Assembly: GCF_001667035.1 (NCBI RefSeq)
Contig: NZ_LZIR01000059.1
Span: 1 to 64,000 of the forward strand
From: Mycobacterium sp. 852002-51057_SCH5723018
Lineage (GTDB): Bacteria > Actinomycetota > Actinomycetes > Mycobacteriales > Mycobacteriaceae
Direction of reading: 5' to 3'
DNA: 64,000 bases
The notes beneath the pieces are model-generated. The model was not told where the DNA came from and made no database searches. It saw nothing but the letters and a program-made list of their open reading frames with translations. The position numbers were made by a program, and so were the translations under genes. Below, in pieces: positions 9,698 through 19,172 of the stretch. Position 1 is the stretch's first letter; each line of letters begins with the position of its first letter.

Positions 9698-10939
9698 GTG
9701 ACCGAGACCGAGAGCGCCTACCTGGCCGGATTGCGGCTGGCCGGCAAGAAGGTCGTCGTGGTCGGCGGGGGCACGGTCGCGCAGCGCCGGTTACCGCTGC
9801 TCATCGCGAGCGGCGCCGACGTGCACGTCATCTCGCGCACCGCCACCCGGTCCGTCGAGGCGATGACCGGAATCATCCTGTCGCTGCGCGAATACCGCGA
9901 CGGCGACCTGGAAGGGGCTTGGTACGCGATCGCGGCCACCGACGATGCGCAGGTGAACGCGGCCGTGGTCGCCGAAGCCGACCGCCGCCGCATCTTCTGC
10001 GTCCGCGCCGACATCGCCGTCGAGGGCTCCGCGGTGACCCCGGCGACCTTCAGCTACGCCGGGTTGTCGGTCGGGGTGCTGGCCGGCGGCGAACACCGCC
10101 GGTCGGCGGCGATCCGGTCGGCCATCCGCGAGGCGTTGCAGACGGGGACCATCACACCGGAAGCCCCCGATGCACCCGAGAGCTCCGACGTGGCGGGGGG
10201 CGGGGTGGCGCTGGTCGGCGGCGGTCCCGGTGACCCCGAGCTGATCACCGTGCGCGGCCGCCGCCTGCTCGCTCAGGCCGACGTGGTGGTCGCCGACCGG
10301 CTCGCGCCGCCCGAACTGCTCGCGGAGCTGCCGCCGCACGTCGAGGTCATCGACGCCGCCAAGATCCCGTACGGGCGGGCCATGGCCCAGGACGCGATCA
10401 ACGGCGTCATGATCGAACGGGCGCGGTCGGGCAGCTTCGTGGTCCGCCTCAAAGGCGGGGACCCGTTCGTGTTCGCCCGCGGCTATGAGGAGGTCCTCGC
10501 GTGCGTGGACGCCGGGATTCCGGTCACGGTGGTGCCAGGTGTGACGAGCGCCATAGGAGTGCCCGCTCTGGCGGGCGTCCCGGTCACCCACAGGGCCATA
10601 AATCACGAATTCGTGGTGGTCAGCGGCCATGTTGCGCCCGGACACCCCGAATCGTTAGTGAATTGGGACGCACTGGCCGCGATGACGGGCACCATCGTTT
10701 TGCTGATGGCCGTCGAGCGCATCGAACTTTTCGTCGACGTACTGCTGAAAGGCGGCCGACGTGCGGATACGCCGGTGCTGGTGGTTCAACACGGGACGAC
10801 GGCGGCCGAGCATACGTTGCGGGCCACCCTCGCCGACACGCCGGAGAAGATCCGCGCCGAAGGGATCCGACCTCCCGCGATCATCGTGATCGGTGCCGTA
10901 GTAGGGCTCAGCGCCGCTCGGCGTTTAAACGGATCTTAA
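9698..10939 (+). CDS. cysG: Siroheme synthase: precorrin-2 dehydrogenase fused to uroporphyrinogen-III C-methyltransferase
   Basis: This 413-residue bifunctional protein has an N-terminal NAD-binding precorrin-2 dehydrogenase domain (VVVGGGTVAQRRLP, about residues 18-31). A SAM-dependent uroporphyrinogen-III methyltransferase domain starts at about residue 165 with LVGGGPGDPELITVRG, and the RLKGGDPFVFARG loop typical of these methylases follows. It makes precorrin-2, which feeds both cobalamin and siroheme, and so fits the upstream cob genes. It starts with GTG at 9698, 22 bases after cobB. Confidence 0.93.
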   Translation: MTETESAYLAGLRLAGKKVVVVGGGTVAQRRLPLLIASGADVHVISRTATRSVEAMTGIILSLREYRDGDLEGAWYAIAATDDAQVNAAVVAEADRRRIFCVRADIAVEGSAVTPATFSYAGLSVGVLAGGEHRRSAAIRSAIREALQTGTITPEAPDAPESSDVAGGGVALVGGGPGDPELITVRGRRLLAQADVVVADRLAPPELLAELPPHVEVIDAAKIPYGRAMAQDAINGVMIERARSGSFVVRLKGGDPFVFARGYEEVLACVDAGIPVTVVPGVTSAIGVPALAGVPVTHRAINHEFVVVSGHVAPGHPESLVNWDALAAMTGTIVLLMAVERIELFVDVLLKGGRRADTPVLVVQHGTTAAEHTLRATLADTPEKIRAEGIRPPAIIVIGAVVGLSAARRLNGS

Positions 10940-10940
10940 G

Positions 10941-10956
10941 ATTACTGTAAGGTAAT
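10941..10956 (+). promoter_or_regulatory. Inverted repeat overlapping the efpA ribosome site
   Basis: ATTAC (10941-10945) and GTAAT (10952-10956) form an inverted repeat five bases before the efpA ATG, in an AT-rich island. The AAGG that would serve as the ribosome site lies between and inside the arms, so a bound repressor or an RNA hairpin could block efpA expression. No regulator is identified from sequence alone. Confidence 0.4.
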
Positions 10957-10961
10957 CCATT

Positions 10962-12554
10962 ATGACGGCTCTCAACGACACAGAGCGCGCCGCCCAGAAC
11001 TGGACAGCTGCGCGCCCCGATCGTCCGGCCCCGGTGCGGCCCACGCAGCCGGCGGAGACCGCCACCTCACGCATCAGCAGGTATTACCCCACATGGCTGC
11101 CTTCCTGGCGATTCATCGCGGCCGTGATCGCGATCGGCGGCATGCAGCTGCTGGCGACCATGGACAGCACCGTCGCCATCGTCGCGCTTCCCAAGATCCA
11201 GAACGACCTGAGTCTTTCCGACGCCGGCCGTAGCTGGGTCATCACCGCGTATGTGCTGACATTCGGCGGGCTGATGCTGCTCGGCGGGCGCCTCGGCGAC
11301 ACCATCGGCCGCAAGCGGACCTTCATCGTCGGCGTGGCGCTGTTCACCATCTCCTCCGTGCTGTGCGCGGTCGCCTGGGACGAGGCGACCATGGTCGTCG
11401 CCCGGTTGTTGCAGGGCATCGGGTCGGCCATCGCCTCGCCGACCGGCCTGGCGCTGGTGGCGACCACCTTCCCGAAGGGCCCGGCCCGCAACGCCGCCAC
11501 GGCGGTGTTCGCCGCGATGACGGCGGTCGGCTCGGTGATGGGCCTGGTGGTTGGCGGGGCGCTGACCGAGCTGTCGTGGCGGCTGGCGTTCCTGGTGAAC
11601 GTGCCGATCGGGCTGGTGATGGTCTACCTGGCCCGCACCGCGCTGCGGGAAACCAACCGGGAGCGGATGAAGCTCGACGCCACCGGGGCCCTGCTGGCCA
11701 CGCTGGCTTGCACCGCTGCGGTTTTCGCCTTCTCGATGGGCCCGGAAAGGGGCTGGATTTCGGTCACCACCATCGGCTCGGGCGCGGTGGCTTTGGCGGC
11801 CGCCCTCGCCTTCGTCGTCGTGGAGCGCACCGCCGAAAACCCGGTCGTGCCGTTCGCCCTGTTCCGAGACCGCAACCGGTTGGTCACCTTCGGCGCAATC
11901 TTCCTGGCCGGCGGACTCATGTTCAGCCTGACCGTGTGCATCGGCCTGTACGTGCAGGACATCCTCGGCTACAGCGCGCTGCGTGCCGGCGTCGGCTTCA
12001 TCCCGTTCGTCATCGCGATGGGGATCGGCCTGGGCGTGTCCTCGCAGCTGGTGTCGCGGTACTCACCGCGGGTGCTGACAATCGGCGGCGGACTTCTGCT
12101 TTTCTGGGCGATGATCTACGGCTCGTTTTTCATGCATCGGGGCGTGCCCTACTTCCCCAACCTGGTAGTGCCCATCATCGTTGGCGGGATCGGGATCGGG
12201 ATTTGCGTGGTGCCGCTGACTCTGTCGGCGATCGCCGGTGTCGGCTTCGACCAGATCGGCCCGGTGTCGGCCATCGCGCTGATGCTGCAGAGCCTGGGCG
12301 GGCCGCTGGTGCTGGCCGTCATCCAGGCCGTGATCACCTCCCGCACGCTGTACCTGGGCGGCACGAACGGCCCGGTGAAGTTCATGAACGACGCACAACT
12401 GCACGCGCTAGACCACGGCTATACGTACGGCCTGCTGTGGGTGGCCGGCGTGGCCGTCATCGTCGGCGCTGCGGCGCTGCTCATCGGCTATACCCCCGAG
12501 CAGGTCGCCCACGCGCAAGAGGTCAAGGACGCGATCGACGCCGGAGAGATCTAA
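10962..12554 (+). CDS. efpA: EfpA-type MFS efflux pump (DHA2, 14 transmembrane segments)
   Basis: This 530-residue inner-membrane drug:proton antiporter is the mycobacterial EfpA. After a polar N-terminal tail of about 45 residues, the first membrane segment contains the family's MDSTVAIVALPKI stretch. The loop 2-3 signature GGRLGDTIGRKRTF is present near residue 110, and the hydrophobic segments fit the QacA/DHA2 14-segment layout. EfpA is known for roles in multidrug tolerance in mycobacteria. It lies 22 bases downstream of cysG, with a possible operator in the gap. Confidence 0.95.
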   Translation: MTALNDTERAAQNWTAARPDRPAPVRPTQPAETATSRISRYYPTWLPSWRFIAAVIAIGGMQLLATMDSTVAIVALPKIQNDLSLSDAGRSWVITAYVLTFGGLMLLGGRLGDTIGRKRTFIVGVALFTISSVLCAVAWDEATMVVARLLQGIGSAIASPTGLALVATTFPKGPARNAATAVFAAMTAVGSVMGLVVGGALTELSWRLAFLVNVPIGLVMVYLARTALRETNRERMKLDATGALLATLACTAAVFAFSMGPERGWISVTTIGSGAVALAAALAFVVVERTAENPVVPFALFRDRNRLVTFGAIFLAGGLMFSLTVCIGLYVQDILGYSALRAGVGFIPFVIAMGIGLGVSSQLVSRYSPRVLTIGGGLLLFWAMIYGSFFMHRGVPYFPNLVVPIIVGGIGIGICVVPLTLSAIAGVGFDQIGPVSAIALMLQSLGGPLVLAVIQAVITSRTLYLGGTNGPVKFMNDAQLHALDHGYTYGLLWVAGVAVIVGAAALLIGYTPEQVAHAQEVKDAIDAGEI

Positions 12555-12611
12555 CTCGCCCGCGCGTCCGCGGTGATGAACCATACCGGCCTCGTTCGGT
12601 CCTAGTTCGGC

Positions 12612-13886
12612 CTAGTGCGTTAGTGGCCACACCAGCTGGCGCAGGTATCCGTCCGGTTCCCTGTCGTCGATGCCGTAGTGCGCGGGCCATCGCTGCGCGG
12701 GCAGGTAGAGCGTGCCGAACAACGCGTCGAGGGCGGGGAACTCGCCGGCGTAGTTGGAGTTGTAGGCCCGGGGTTCGCGGGCGTGATGCCAATGGTGAAA
12801 CTGCGGCGTGGCGATCACCCATCGGAGCGGGCCGAACGTGAGCCGCACGTTGGCGTGGACGAAGATGGCCTGCAGCGTGGTCACAATCACGAAGGCGCCC
12901 AAGCTGATTCGGCCGAAATCCAGCGCGTACAGCGGTAGCACCGCAGCGGATCGGATGAAGATCTGGTCCAGCGGGTGCAGGTGGTTGGCGGCGAGCCAAT
13001 CAAGCTCGCGGATGCTGTGGTGTACGCGGTGGAACCGCCACAGTAGCGGAACCTCATGCGCGGCACGGTGTCCCGCGTAGCCGCCGACGGTCGCGATCGC
13101 CAAGGCGGCGACGACCTGAGCCGCACCCGGGCTGGCGGCGATCGCGGCGCGACACGGCGCGGGGACGAAGGCCCGCAAGACGGTGCCGACGACCGCGACC
13201 GCGATGACGATTCCGACCTTGAGCGCGGCGCCGTTGATCAGGTAGTGGACCACGTCGGTGCGCCATCCCGTTCGCAGTATCCGGCGCGGACGCAGCGCGA
13301 ACAGCCGCTCGAGCGGGATGAAGATGATCGCCAGCGCGACCATGCCGACGACGATTCCGCCGCGCACGCTGAGCGCGGCCAGCACCAGCGCCGCCGTCAG
13401 CAGCACCAGGAGGGCACCGCCGGCGCCCGGCTTCGTCACACTGGGATCTGACGACCTCCGCGGTGCCTCGGGTGACACGGCCGGCGGCTCGGCCGATCGG
13501 GCCGGCCTGGCCAGTCGACCCCATCCCACCAGCACACCGGCGGCGACGACGATGCCCGCCGCCCCCACAGCCGGCCGCTGCGTGGCCAGCGCGATCGCGC
13601 CGATCACGAGCGCCGACTGCACGGCCAGCCCGGTCACGCCCAGCCGGTGTTGCCCCCGCAGCAGCCGCATCGCGTCCCGACCGGCCAGCGCCGCGGCCAC
13701 CAGCAAGGCCACTGCCAGCAGCCCGGCGCCGCGACCCAGGTGCGGGCGGCCGAGGCTCGCGACAACCATTGCCGCCCAAAGGATCCCGATCAGTTCGATC
13801 GAGTACAAGACCGTCAGTGCCACCACAGTGCCTGCAGCGGGGCGGCTCCCATCATCGGAGACCGTGCGGGATGCGGTCGTGCCCAT
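12612..13886 (-). CDS. Membrane fatty-acid hydroxylase / sterol desaturase family protein
   Basis: This 424-residue protein has two parts. The N-terminal about 150 residues hold several hydrophobic segments, unlike the usual family, and a proline-rich linker. The C-terminal part is a fatty-acid-hydroxylase domain with the di-iron histidine clusters HRAAH, HRVHH, HLHPLD and QFHHWHH. Such enzymes are non-haem di-iron, membrane-bound and act on sterols, lipids or carotenoids; the substrate here is unknown. It is not part of the M. tuberculosis efpA-proS interval as I know it. It is divergent from proS, with about 100 bases between the starts. Confidence 0.85.
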   Translation of the reverse strand: MGTTASRTVSDDGSRPAAGTVVALTVLYSIELIGILWAAMVVASLGRPHLGRGAGLLAVALLVAAALAGRDAMRLLRGQHRLGVTGLAVQSALVIGAIALATQRPAVGAAGIVVAAGVLVGWGRLARPARSAEPPAVSPEAPRRSSDPSVTKPGAGGALLVLLTAALVLAALSVRGGIVVGMVALAIIFIPLERLFALRPRRILRTGWRTDVVHYLINGAALKVGIVIAVAVVGTVLRAFVPAPCRAAIAASPGAAQVVAALAIATVGGYAGHRAAHEVPLLWRFHRVHHSIRELDWLAANHLHPLDQIFIRSAAVLPLYALDFGRISLGAFVIVTTLQAIFVHANVRLTFGPLRWVIATPQFHHWHHAREPRAYNSNYAGEFPALDALFGTLYLPAQRWPAHYGIDDREPDGYLRQLVWPLTH

Positions 13887-13987
13887 GCGCGGAACCGTAT
13901 CGCCGGCGGCTAAGGAAAGCCTGAGTGGCAGCGAGCAAAACCCGACGATTTTCGGCGGGCCGCCGCCCGCCGCTAGGCTGGCCCGCT

Positions 13988-15745
13988 GTGATCACCCGGA
14001 TGTCCGAGCTGTTCCTGCGCACCCTGCGCGACGACCCGGCCGACGCCGAAGTGCCCAGCCACAAACTGCTGATCCGCGCCGGCTACATCCGGCCCGTGGG
14101 GCCCGGCCTGTACAGCTGGCTGCCGCTGGGGCTACGGGTGCTGCGCAGGATCGAACGCATCGTCCGTGACGAGATGAACGCGATCGGCGGCCAGGAGATC
14201 CTGTTCCCGGCGCTGCTGCCGCGCGCGCCGTACGAGACGACCAACCGGTGGACCGAATACGGCGATGGGGTGTTCCGGCTGCGGGACCGCCGCGGCAACG
14301 ACTACCTGCTGGGTCCCACCCACGAGGAGCTGTTCGCGCTGACCGTCAAGGGCGAATACAGCTCCTACAAGGACTTTCCGCTGCTGCTGTTCCAAATTCA
14401 GAACAAGTACCGCGACGAGGCGCGGCCGCGGGCGGGCATCCTGCGGGTGCGGGAGTTCCTGATGAAGGACTCCTACTCCTTCGACGTCGACGACGCCGGC
14501 CTCAAGGCCGCCTACCACGCGCACCGCGAGGCCTATCAGCGCATCTTCTCCCGGCTGCAGGTGCGCTACGTCATCGTGTCCGCGGTGTCGGGCGCGATGG
14601 GCGGCAGCGCTTCGGAGGAGTTCCTGGCCGAGAGCGCGGTCGGCGAGGACACCTTCGTGCGGTGCCTGGAGTCGGGCTATGCGGCCAATGTCGAGGCGGT
14701 CGTCACGGCTCGCCCGGAGGCGCGGCCAGCGGAAGTCGTGGCCGGGCTGCCCGAGGCGGTGGTCCACGACACCGGTGACACCCCGACGATCGCCACCCTG
14801 GTCGACTGGGCCAACACGGCCGACCTTGGTCGCGAGGTCACCGCGGCGGACACGTTGAAGAACGTGCTGCTCAAGGTCCGCCAGCCCGGCGGGGAGTGGG
14901 AGCTGCTGGCCATCGGGCTGCCCGGCGACCGCGAGGTCGACGACAAGAGGTTGGGCGCGGCGCTGGAACCGGCCGAGTACGCGTTCCTCGACGACGCCGA
15001 CTTCGCCAAGTATCCGTTTTTGGTCAAGGGCTACATCGGTCCGAAGGCCTTGCGCGACAACGAAGTTCGCTATCTCGTCGATCCGCGCGTGGTCGACGGC
15101 ACCAGCTGGATCACCGGGGCCGACGAACCCGGGCGGCACGTCGTCGGCCTGGTGGCCGGGCGCGATTTCACCGCGGACGGCACCATCGAGGCCGCCGAGG
15201 TGCGCGACGGCGACCCGTCCCCGGACGGCGCCGGCCCGCTGGTGTCGGCGCGCGGCATCGAGGTCGGCCACATCTTCCAGCTCGGCCGCAAATACACCGA
15301 CGCGTTCTCCGTCGACGTGCTCGGCGAGGACGGCAGGCCGGTGCGCCTGACCATGGGGTCCTACGGCCTCGGGGTGTCGCGGATGGTGGCCGTCATCGCC
15401 GAGCAGCACCATGACGAGCTGGGCTTGCGCTGGCCGTCGGCGGTCGCGCCGTTCGACGTGCACCTGGTGATCGCCAACAAGGACGCGGAGGCGCGTGCCG
15501 GGGCCACCGCGCTGGCCGCCGACCTGGACCGGCTCGGCGTCGAGGTGCTGCTCGACGACCGGCAGGCCTCGCCCGGGGTGAAGTTCAAGGACGCCGAGCT
15601 GCTGGGTGTGCCGTGGATCGTCGTGGTGGGGCGGGGCTGGGCGGACGGCGTGGTCGAGCTGCGCGACCGCTTCGGCGGACAGACCCGCGAGCTGGCCGCC
15701 GGCGACTCGCTGGCCACCGACATCGCGTCGGCCATCGCGTCCTAG
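13988..15745 (+). CDS. proS: Prolyl-tRNA synthetase
   Basis: This 585-residue class II aminoacyl-tRNA synthetase charges tRNA-Pro. The N-terminus after the GTG at 13988 reads [20 protein letters not shown], as in M. tuberculosis ProS. Motif 2 ([21 protein letters not shown]) is clear. The bacterial-type editing insertion lies mid-protein, motif 3 is [14 protein letters not shown], and the C-terminal anticodon-binding domain is complete. An in-frame upstream ATG at 13925 would add 21 basic residues and is less likely. Confidence 0.97.
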   Translation: MITRMSELFLRTLRDDPADAEVPSHKLLIRAGYIRPVGPGLYSWLPLGLRVLRRIERIVRDEMNAIGGQEILFPALLPRAPYETTNRWTEYGDGVFRLRDRRGNDYLLGPTHEELFALTVKGEYSSYKDFPLLLFQIQNKYRDEARPRAGILRVREFLMKDSYSFDVDDAGLKAAYHAHREAYQRIFSRLQVRYVIVSAVSGAMGGSASEEFLAESAVGEDTFVRCLESGYAANVEAVVTARPEARPAEVVAGLPEAVVHDTGDTPTIATLVDWANTADLGREVTAADTLKNVLLKVRQPGGEWELLAIGLPGDREVDDKRLGAALEPAEYAFLDDADFAKYPFLVKGYIGPKALRDNEVRYLVDPRVVDGTSWITGADEPGRHVVGLVAGRDFTADGTIEAAEVRDGDPSPDGAGPLVSARGIEVGHIFQLGRKYTDAFSVDVLGEDGRPVRLTMGSYGLGVSRMVAVIAEQHHDELGLRWPSAVAPFDVHLVIANKDAEARAGATALAADLDRLGVEVLLDDRQASPGVKFKDAELLGVPWIVVVGRGWADGVVELRDRFGGQTRELAAGDSLATDIASAIAS

Positions 15746-15754
15746 CTCGGCGAG

Positions 15755-16201
15755 CTACTCGTTGCCGCCGGGGAAGCTGGTCGTGATGGGCCAGGCGCCC
15801 AGCACCCGGTTCCATCTAGCGGCCATCACCGCGCTCTGCGTCAGGGCCGTGGAGGCGAACGCGCGGTCATCGGCGGTGTCGGCGTGCTCGATGACGGCGC
15901 GCCAGGCCGTCGCGCCGTCGTTCTCCATCCGCACCGCCAGCCGCGCCGCGTCGGCCGCGCTGGCCACCAGCAGGGGCAGCTGGTAGCCGGGCGCGGCAAC
16001 GGGGGCGTTGGCCTTGCGGGCGGCCAGCATGGCGATGACGTCGTCGCGGCGCTGGCGGTGCACGGTCAGCGCCTCGACCACCATGTCGTTGACGCTGGGC
16101 GGCGACAGCGCCGACACGATGCCGTAGCCGTAGATCGTCGAGTGTTCGATGGCCAGCGCGTCGGCCAGCGCCGCGTTGTCGGCGTCCTTGCCGGAGCTCA
16201 T
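15755..16201 (-). CDS. Ferritin-like DUF4439 protein
   Basis: This 148-residue helical protein matches the DUF4439 ferritin-like family and Rv2844 by position. The family's helix pattern is visible: an N-terminal ALAIEHSTIYGYG helix, a central HRQRRDDVIAML helix and a C-terminal segment ending in WPITTSFPGG. The role is unknown. Its ATG overlaps the stop of the upstream lipoprotein gene by four bases (ATGA), so the two are translationally coupled and may act together. Confidence 0.85.
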   Translation of the reverse strand: MSSGKDADNAALADALAIEHSTIYGYGIVSALSPPSVNDMVVEALTVHRQRRDDVIAMLAARKANAPVAAPGYQLPLLVASAADAARLAVRMENDGATAWRAVIEHADTADDRAFASTALTQSAVMAARWNRVLGAWPITTSFPGGNE

Positions 16202-16743
16202 ATCGACGGGCCCCCGGGCACCAGGGCGACCGTATAGGACGCGGTGCAGGACGCGGCGATGGAGGCGAGCAGCCCGGCCCGATAGCCCGACTCGGTGGCC
16301 ACCAGGCGGCTGGCGCTCTCGGCGGAGGCGCGCAGCGAATTGATCACGTCGGACACCGGCGGCGGTGGCGGCGGCGGGCCCGCCGGTTCGGCGGGACTGG
16401 GGCTCGGGCTGGAGGGACTCGTCGTTTCGCTCGACGAGGAGGAGGTGAACTTGCCGGCCGCGCGGGAGATCTCCGTCGACAGGGCGCGCGCTTGCGCGGC
16501 GCGTTGGGTGGCGACCACCGTCAGCGCGGCGGCGATCTGGGGCGGGTGGCCGATGTCCGCGGCGGCGGCGCTGGCCAGGGCACTGTCTTTCCGGGCCTGG
16601 TCCAACGGCCCCAACAAGTCCTCGACGGTGGGCGGCTTGGGCGGGGACTCGCCACAGGCGGCTACCACCACCCCCAGCGCAGCAAGGGCCGCGCCACCGG
16701 CGAGCACACCCCGCCTGTTGATGGGGGGTCCTCCGCTAGGCAC
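16198..16743 (-). CDS. Tat-type lipoprotein, homologue of Rv2843
   Basis: The GTG at 16743 gives a 181-residue protein whose N-terminus has an Arg-Arg pair (NRRGVLAG), a hydrophobic Ala/Val stretch and a lipobox VVAAC. This indicates export, probably by the Tat route, and lipid anchoring at the outer face of the plasma membrane. The rest is Ala-rich and helical with a Pro-rich segment near residue 130 ([16 protein letters not shown]). The longer reading frame up to 16941 would bury the signal and is rejected. It is coupled to the downstream DUF4439 gene. Function is unknown. Confidence 0.8.
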   Translation of the reverse strand: MPSGGPPINRRGVLAGGAALAALGVVVAACGESPPKPPTVEDLLGPLDQARKDSALASAAAADIGHPPQIAAALTVVATQRAAQARALSTEISRAAGKFTSSSSSETTSPSSPSPSPAEPAGPPPPPPPVSDVINSLRASAESASRLVATESGYRAGLLASIAASCTASYTVALVPGGPSI

Positions 16744-16810
16744 AGCAACATCCTGCCATCGGAAGACCCGGCTACGAAGGTTGGCTGGTCCGGGGACCGT
16801 GACCACGGCT

Positions 16811-16827
16811 CGATCACGCCGTGATCG
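16811..16827. promoter_or_regulatory. Palindrome in the lipoprotein-rimP divergent region
   Basis: A perfect 7-3-7 palindrome, CGATCAC-GCC-GTGATCG, lies in the 213-bp region between the divergent lipoprotein gene and rimP. TATCGT, a plausible -10 hexamer for the rimP operon, follows at about 16841. The palindrome has the size of a repressor operator. No regulator can be assigned. Confidence 0.35.
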
Positions 16828-16956
16828 GCGATTCCTGGCGTATCGTTGATAGCTGACTCTGGCGGAACTGCAGCGGGTGCGTTCCCCGGGGCACCGGAAG
16901 CCGCCCGCGCGGCGACATCCGCAGATGACCGGACAACTCAAGATGAGGAGCTCGCC

Positions 16957-17499
16957 GTGACCACCGGGCTACCTTCGCAGACGCAGGTGATCGAGCTACT
17001 CAGTGGCGAGTTCGCGCGCGCCGGTTACGAAATCGAAGACGTGGTCATCGACGCGCGGACGCGCCCGCCACGCATTGCGGTGATCGCCGACGGCGACGAC
17101 CCCCTCGACCTCGACACGATAGCCACGCTGTCGCGTTCCGCGTCGGATTTGCTGGACCGCCTGGACGGCGTCCGGGACCAGTACGTTCTCGAGGTCAGCT
17201 CGCCCGGCGTGGACCGTCCGCTGACCACCGACAAGCACTTCCGCCGCGCCCGGGGCCGCAAGGTCGAGGTGGCCTTGTCCGACGGGTCGCGGCTGACCGG
17301 CCGCCTCGGCGAGACGCGCGATGACACCGTCGCGCTGGTCCTCCGCGCGGGCCGGGGCTGGACGGTGCGCGCGATACCGCTCGACGAGATCGTCAAAGCC
17401 GTTGCGCAGGTTGAGTTTTCGTCGCCGGCCCAGACCGAGCTGGAGCTGGCGACTGGGGTGATCAGGGGTCGGTCCGACAGGACGGAGGCCGGAGCATGA
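16957..17499 (+). CDS. rimP: Ribosome maturation factor RimP
   Basis: This 180-residue protein assists 30S subunit assembly. The family pattern [28 protein letters not shown] is present across the domain junction. The GTG at 16957 follows a GATGAGGAG ribosome site and matches the Rv2842c N-terminus; the frame is open upstream to 16846 but with unrelated residues. It heads the rimP-nusA-ylxR-infB-rbfA-nrnA operon. Its stop overlaps the ATG of the first MIRU ORF (ATGA at 17496). Confidence 0.95.
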   Translation: MTTGLPSQTQVIELLSGEFARAGYEIEDVVIDARTRPPRIAVIADGDDPLDLDTIATLSRSASDLLDRLDGVRDQYVLEVSSPGVDRPLTTDKHFRRARGRKVEVALSDGSRLTGRLGETRDDTVALVLRAGRGWTVRAIPLDEIVKAVAQVEFSSPAQTELELATGVIRGRSDRTEAGA

Positions 17500-17582
17500 A
17501 CCGCGCCGGCGACGATGCACTGGGGGTGCCCCCAGCCGCGAAGCGGCGAGGGGGACGTAGCGATGAGAAGGAGCGGCGCTGA
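17496..17582 (+). repeat. MIRU copy 2, with internal hairpin insertion
   Basis: This copy starts at the rimP stop and encodes a 28-codon ORF from the ATG at 17496 to the TGA at 17580-17582. It shares the GCGCCGGCGACGATGCA start and the GAGAAGGAGCGGCGCTGATGAA end with copy 3. It carries an extra segment of about 35 bases with a GGGGG-TG-CCCCC hairpin. Its stop overlaps the ATG of copy 3 (TGATG). Confidence 0.85.
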
Positions 17583-17635
17583 TGAACCGCGCCAGCGACG
17601 ATGCAGAGCGTAGCGATGAGAAGGAGCGGCGCTGA
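17582..17635 (+). repeat. MIRU copy 3, coupled to nusA
   Basis: This is a canonical 54-bp MIRU encoding a 17-codon ORF ([17 protein letters not shown]). Its TGA overlaps the nusA ATG at 17635 (TGATG). Together with copy 2 it makes an unbroken chain of overlapping ORFs from rimP to nusA, so ribosomes could reinitiate stepwise. The GAGAAGGAG at its end is the nusA ribosome site. Confidence 0.88.
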
Positions 17636-18678
17636 TGAACATCGACATGGCCGCGCTGCACGCGATCGAGGTGGACCGGGGCATCTCGGTCAACGAACTG
17701 CTCGAGACCATCAAATCCGCGCTGCTCACCGCCTACCGGCACACCCAGGGCCACCAGATGGACGCCCGCATCGAGATCGACCGCAAGACCGGCGTGGTTC
17801 GGGTGATCGCCCGCGAGACCGACGAGGACGGCAACGTCATCAGCGAATGGGACGACACCCCCGAGGGTTTCGGGCGCATCGCGGCGACGACGGCCCGCCA
17901 GGTGATGTTGCAGCGGTTCCGCGACGCCGAAAACGAGCGCACCTACGGCGAGTTCTCCACCCGCGAGGGCGAGATCGTCGCGGGCGTCATCCAGCGCGAC
18001 AGCCGGGCCAACGCCCGCGGCCTCGTCGTCGTCCGGATGGGCTCCGAGACGAAGGCCTCCGAGGGCGTCATCCCCGCGGCCGAACAGGTTCCCGGCGAGA
18101 GCTACGAGCACGGCAACCGGCTGCGCTGCTACGTGGTGGGGGTGACCCGCGGGTCCCGTGAGCCGCTGATCACGCTGTCGCGGACCCATCCCAACCTGGT
18201 CCGCAAGCTGTTCTCGCTGGAGGTGCCCGAGATCGCCGACGGGGCGGTCGAGATCGTGGCGGTGGCACGCGAGGCCGGCCATCGCTCCAAGATCGCGGTG
18301 CGGTCCATCGTTCCGGGCCTGAACGCCAAGGGCGCCTGCATCGGCCCGATGGGGCAGCGGGTCCGCAACGTGATGAGCGAGCTGTCCGGGGAGAAGATCG
18401 ACATCATCGACTACGACGAGGACCCCGCGCGCTTCGTCGCCAACGCGCTGTCGCCCGCCAAGGTGGTCTCGGTGTCGGTGATCGACCAGAGTGCCCGGGC
18501 CGCCCGCGTGGTGGTGCCGGACTTCCAGCTGTCGCTGGCCATCGGCAAGGAGGGCCAGAACGCCCGGCTGGCCGCCCGGCTCACCGGCTGGCGCATCGAC
18601 ATTCGCGGGGACTCGCCCGGGCAGTCCGAAGGCCAGACCGAACACGGGGCGAGCCACCCGATGGCGCACGACCGCTGA
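17635..18678 (+). CDS. nusA: Transcription termination/antitermination protein NusA
   Basis: This 347-residue protein has the same length as M. tuberculosis NusA. The order is an N-terminal RNA-polymerase-binding domain (residues 1-120), an S1 RNA-binding domain (about 125-200) and two KH domains (about 200-345). The KH GxxG-type loops are seen in [15 protein letters not shown] and [14 protein letters not shown]. It modulates pausing, termination and rRNA antitermination. It starts at the TGATG overlap with the third MIRU copy. Confidence 0.97.
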   Translation: MNIDMAALHAIEVDRGISVNELLETIKSALLTAYRHTQGHQMDARIEIDRKTGVVRVIARETDEDGNVISEWDDTPEGFGRIAATTARQVMLQRFRDAENERTYGEFSTREGEIVAGVIQRDSRANARGLVVVRMGSETKASEGVIPAAEQVPGESYEHGNRLRCYVVGVTRGSREPLITLSRTHPNLVRKLFSLEVPEIADGAVEIVAVAREAGHRSKIAVRSIVPGLNAKGACIGPMGQRVRNVMSELSGEKIDIIDYDEDPARFVANALSPAKVVSVSVIDQSARAARVVVPDFQLSLAIGKEGQNARLAARLTGWRIDIRGDSPGQSEGQTEHGASHPMAHDR

Positions 18679-18739
18679 TCTCACCAAGCGCTCTGCGCGG
18701 GCGGTTCTGACCATCGGTTCGGTGACGCTAGACTGAGCC

Positions 18740-19108
18740 GTGATCCAGCGCGAACTTTCGGCTCCCGAAACCAGTCGGGCGCACAGAAACACTCCGGTGC
18801 GGACGTGCGTGGGATGCCGGAAGCGAGAGTTGGCCGTCGAACTGCTTCGAGTGGTGGCTGTGTCGACCGGGAACGGCGAATACGCCGCGATCGTTGACAC
18901 GGGCAGTAGCCTGCCGGGGCGGGGTGCCTGGCTGCATCCCGTGCCGCAGTGCGCGCAACAGGCGATTCGGCGGCGGGCTTTCACCAGAGCGCTGCGCATC
19001 GCGGGTCCACTGGACACATCCGCGGTGGTTGAGCGTGTCAGCACGCCCGATTCGCCCGGCGACAGAACAGGTAGCAAAGAACATGAGCACACCGTGAAGT
19101 CCCGATGA
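18740..19108 (+). CDS. YlxR family (DUF448) RNA-binding protein
   Basis: This 122-residue protein starts at GTG 18740. The YlxR signature is clear: PVRTCVGCRKRE at residues 20-31, then LPGRGAWLHP and an AFTRALR helix. YlxR proteins lie between nusA and infB in most bacteria, bind RNA or the nucleoid, and have been linked to regulation of rnpB and other genes. The C-terminal 30 residues are polar and non-conserved. The gene position is canonical. Confidence 0.9.
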   Translation: MIQRELSAPETSRAHRNTPVRTCVGCRKRELAVELLRVVAVSTGNGEYAAIVDTGSSLPGRGAWLHPVPQCAQQAIRRRAFTRALRIAGPLDTSAVVERVSTPDSPGDRTGSKEHEHTVKSR

Positions 19109-19172
19109 CAATGCGTCATAGCTAAACCCGAGGCGCGGCCCTACGACTGTCGCCTCATAGACAGGAGATGTA

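Noticed and set aside
7578..9698. Possible cobalamin riboswitch in the cob block
   Set aside because: No B12-box-like sequence or suitable leader was seen; gaps are short and the only structure is the palindrome before cobB.
13054..13779. Long basic frame overlapping the fatty-acid hydroxylase gene
   Set aside because: It is a shadow of the real gene in another frame; Arg/Gly-rich composition is an artefact of high GC.
16744..16941. N-terminal extension of the Rv2843-like lipoprotein
   Set aside because: It would place 66 basic residues before a clear signal peptide and overlaps the rimP promoter region.
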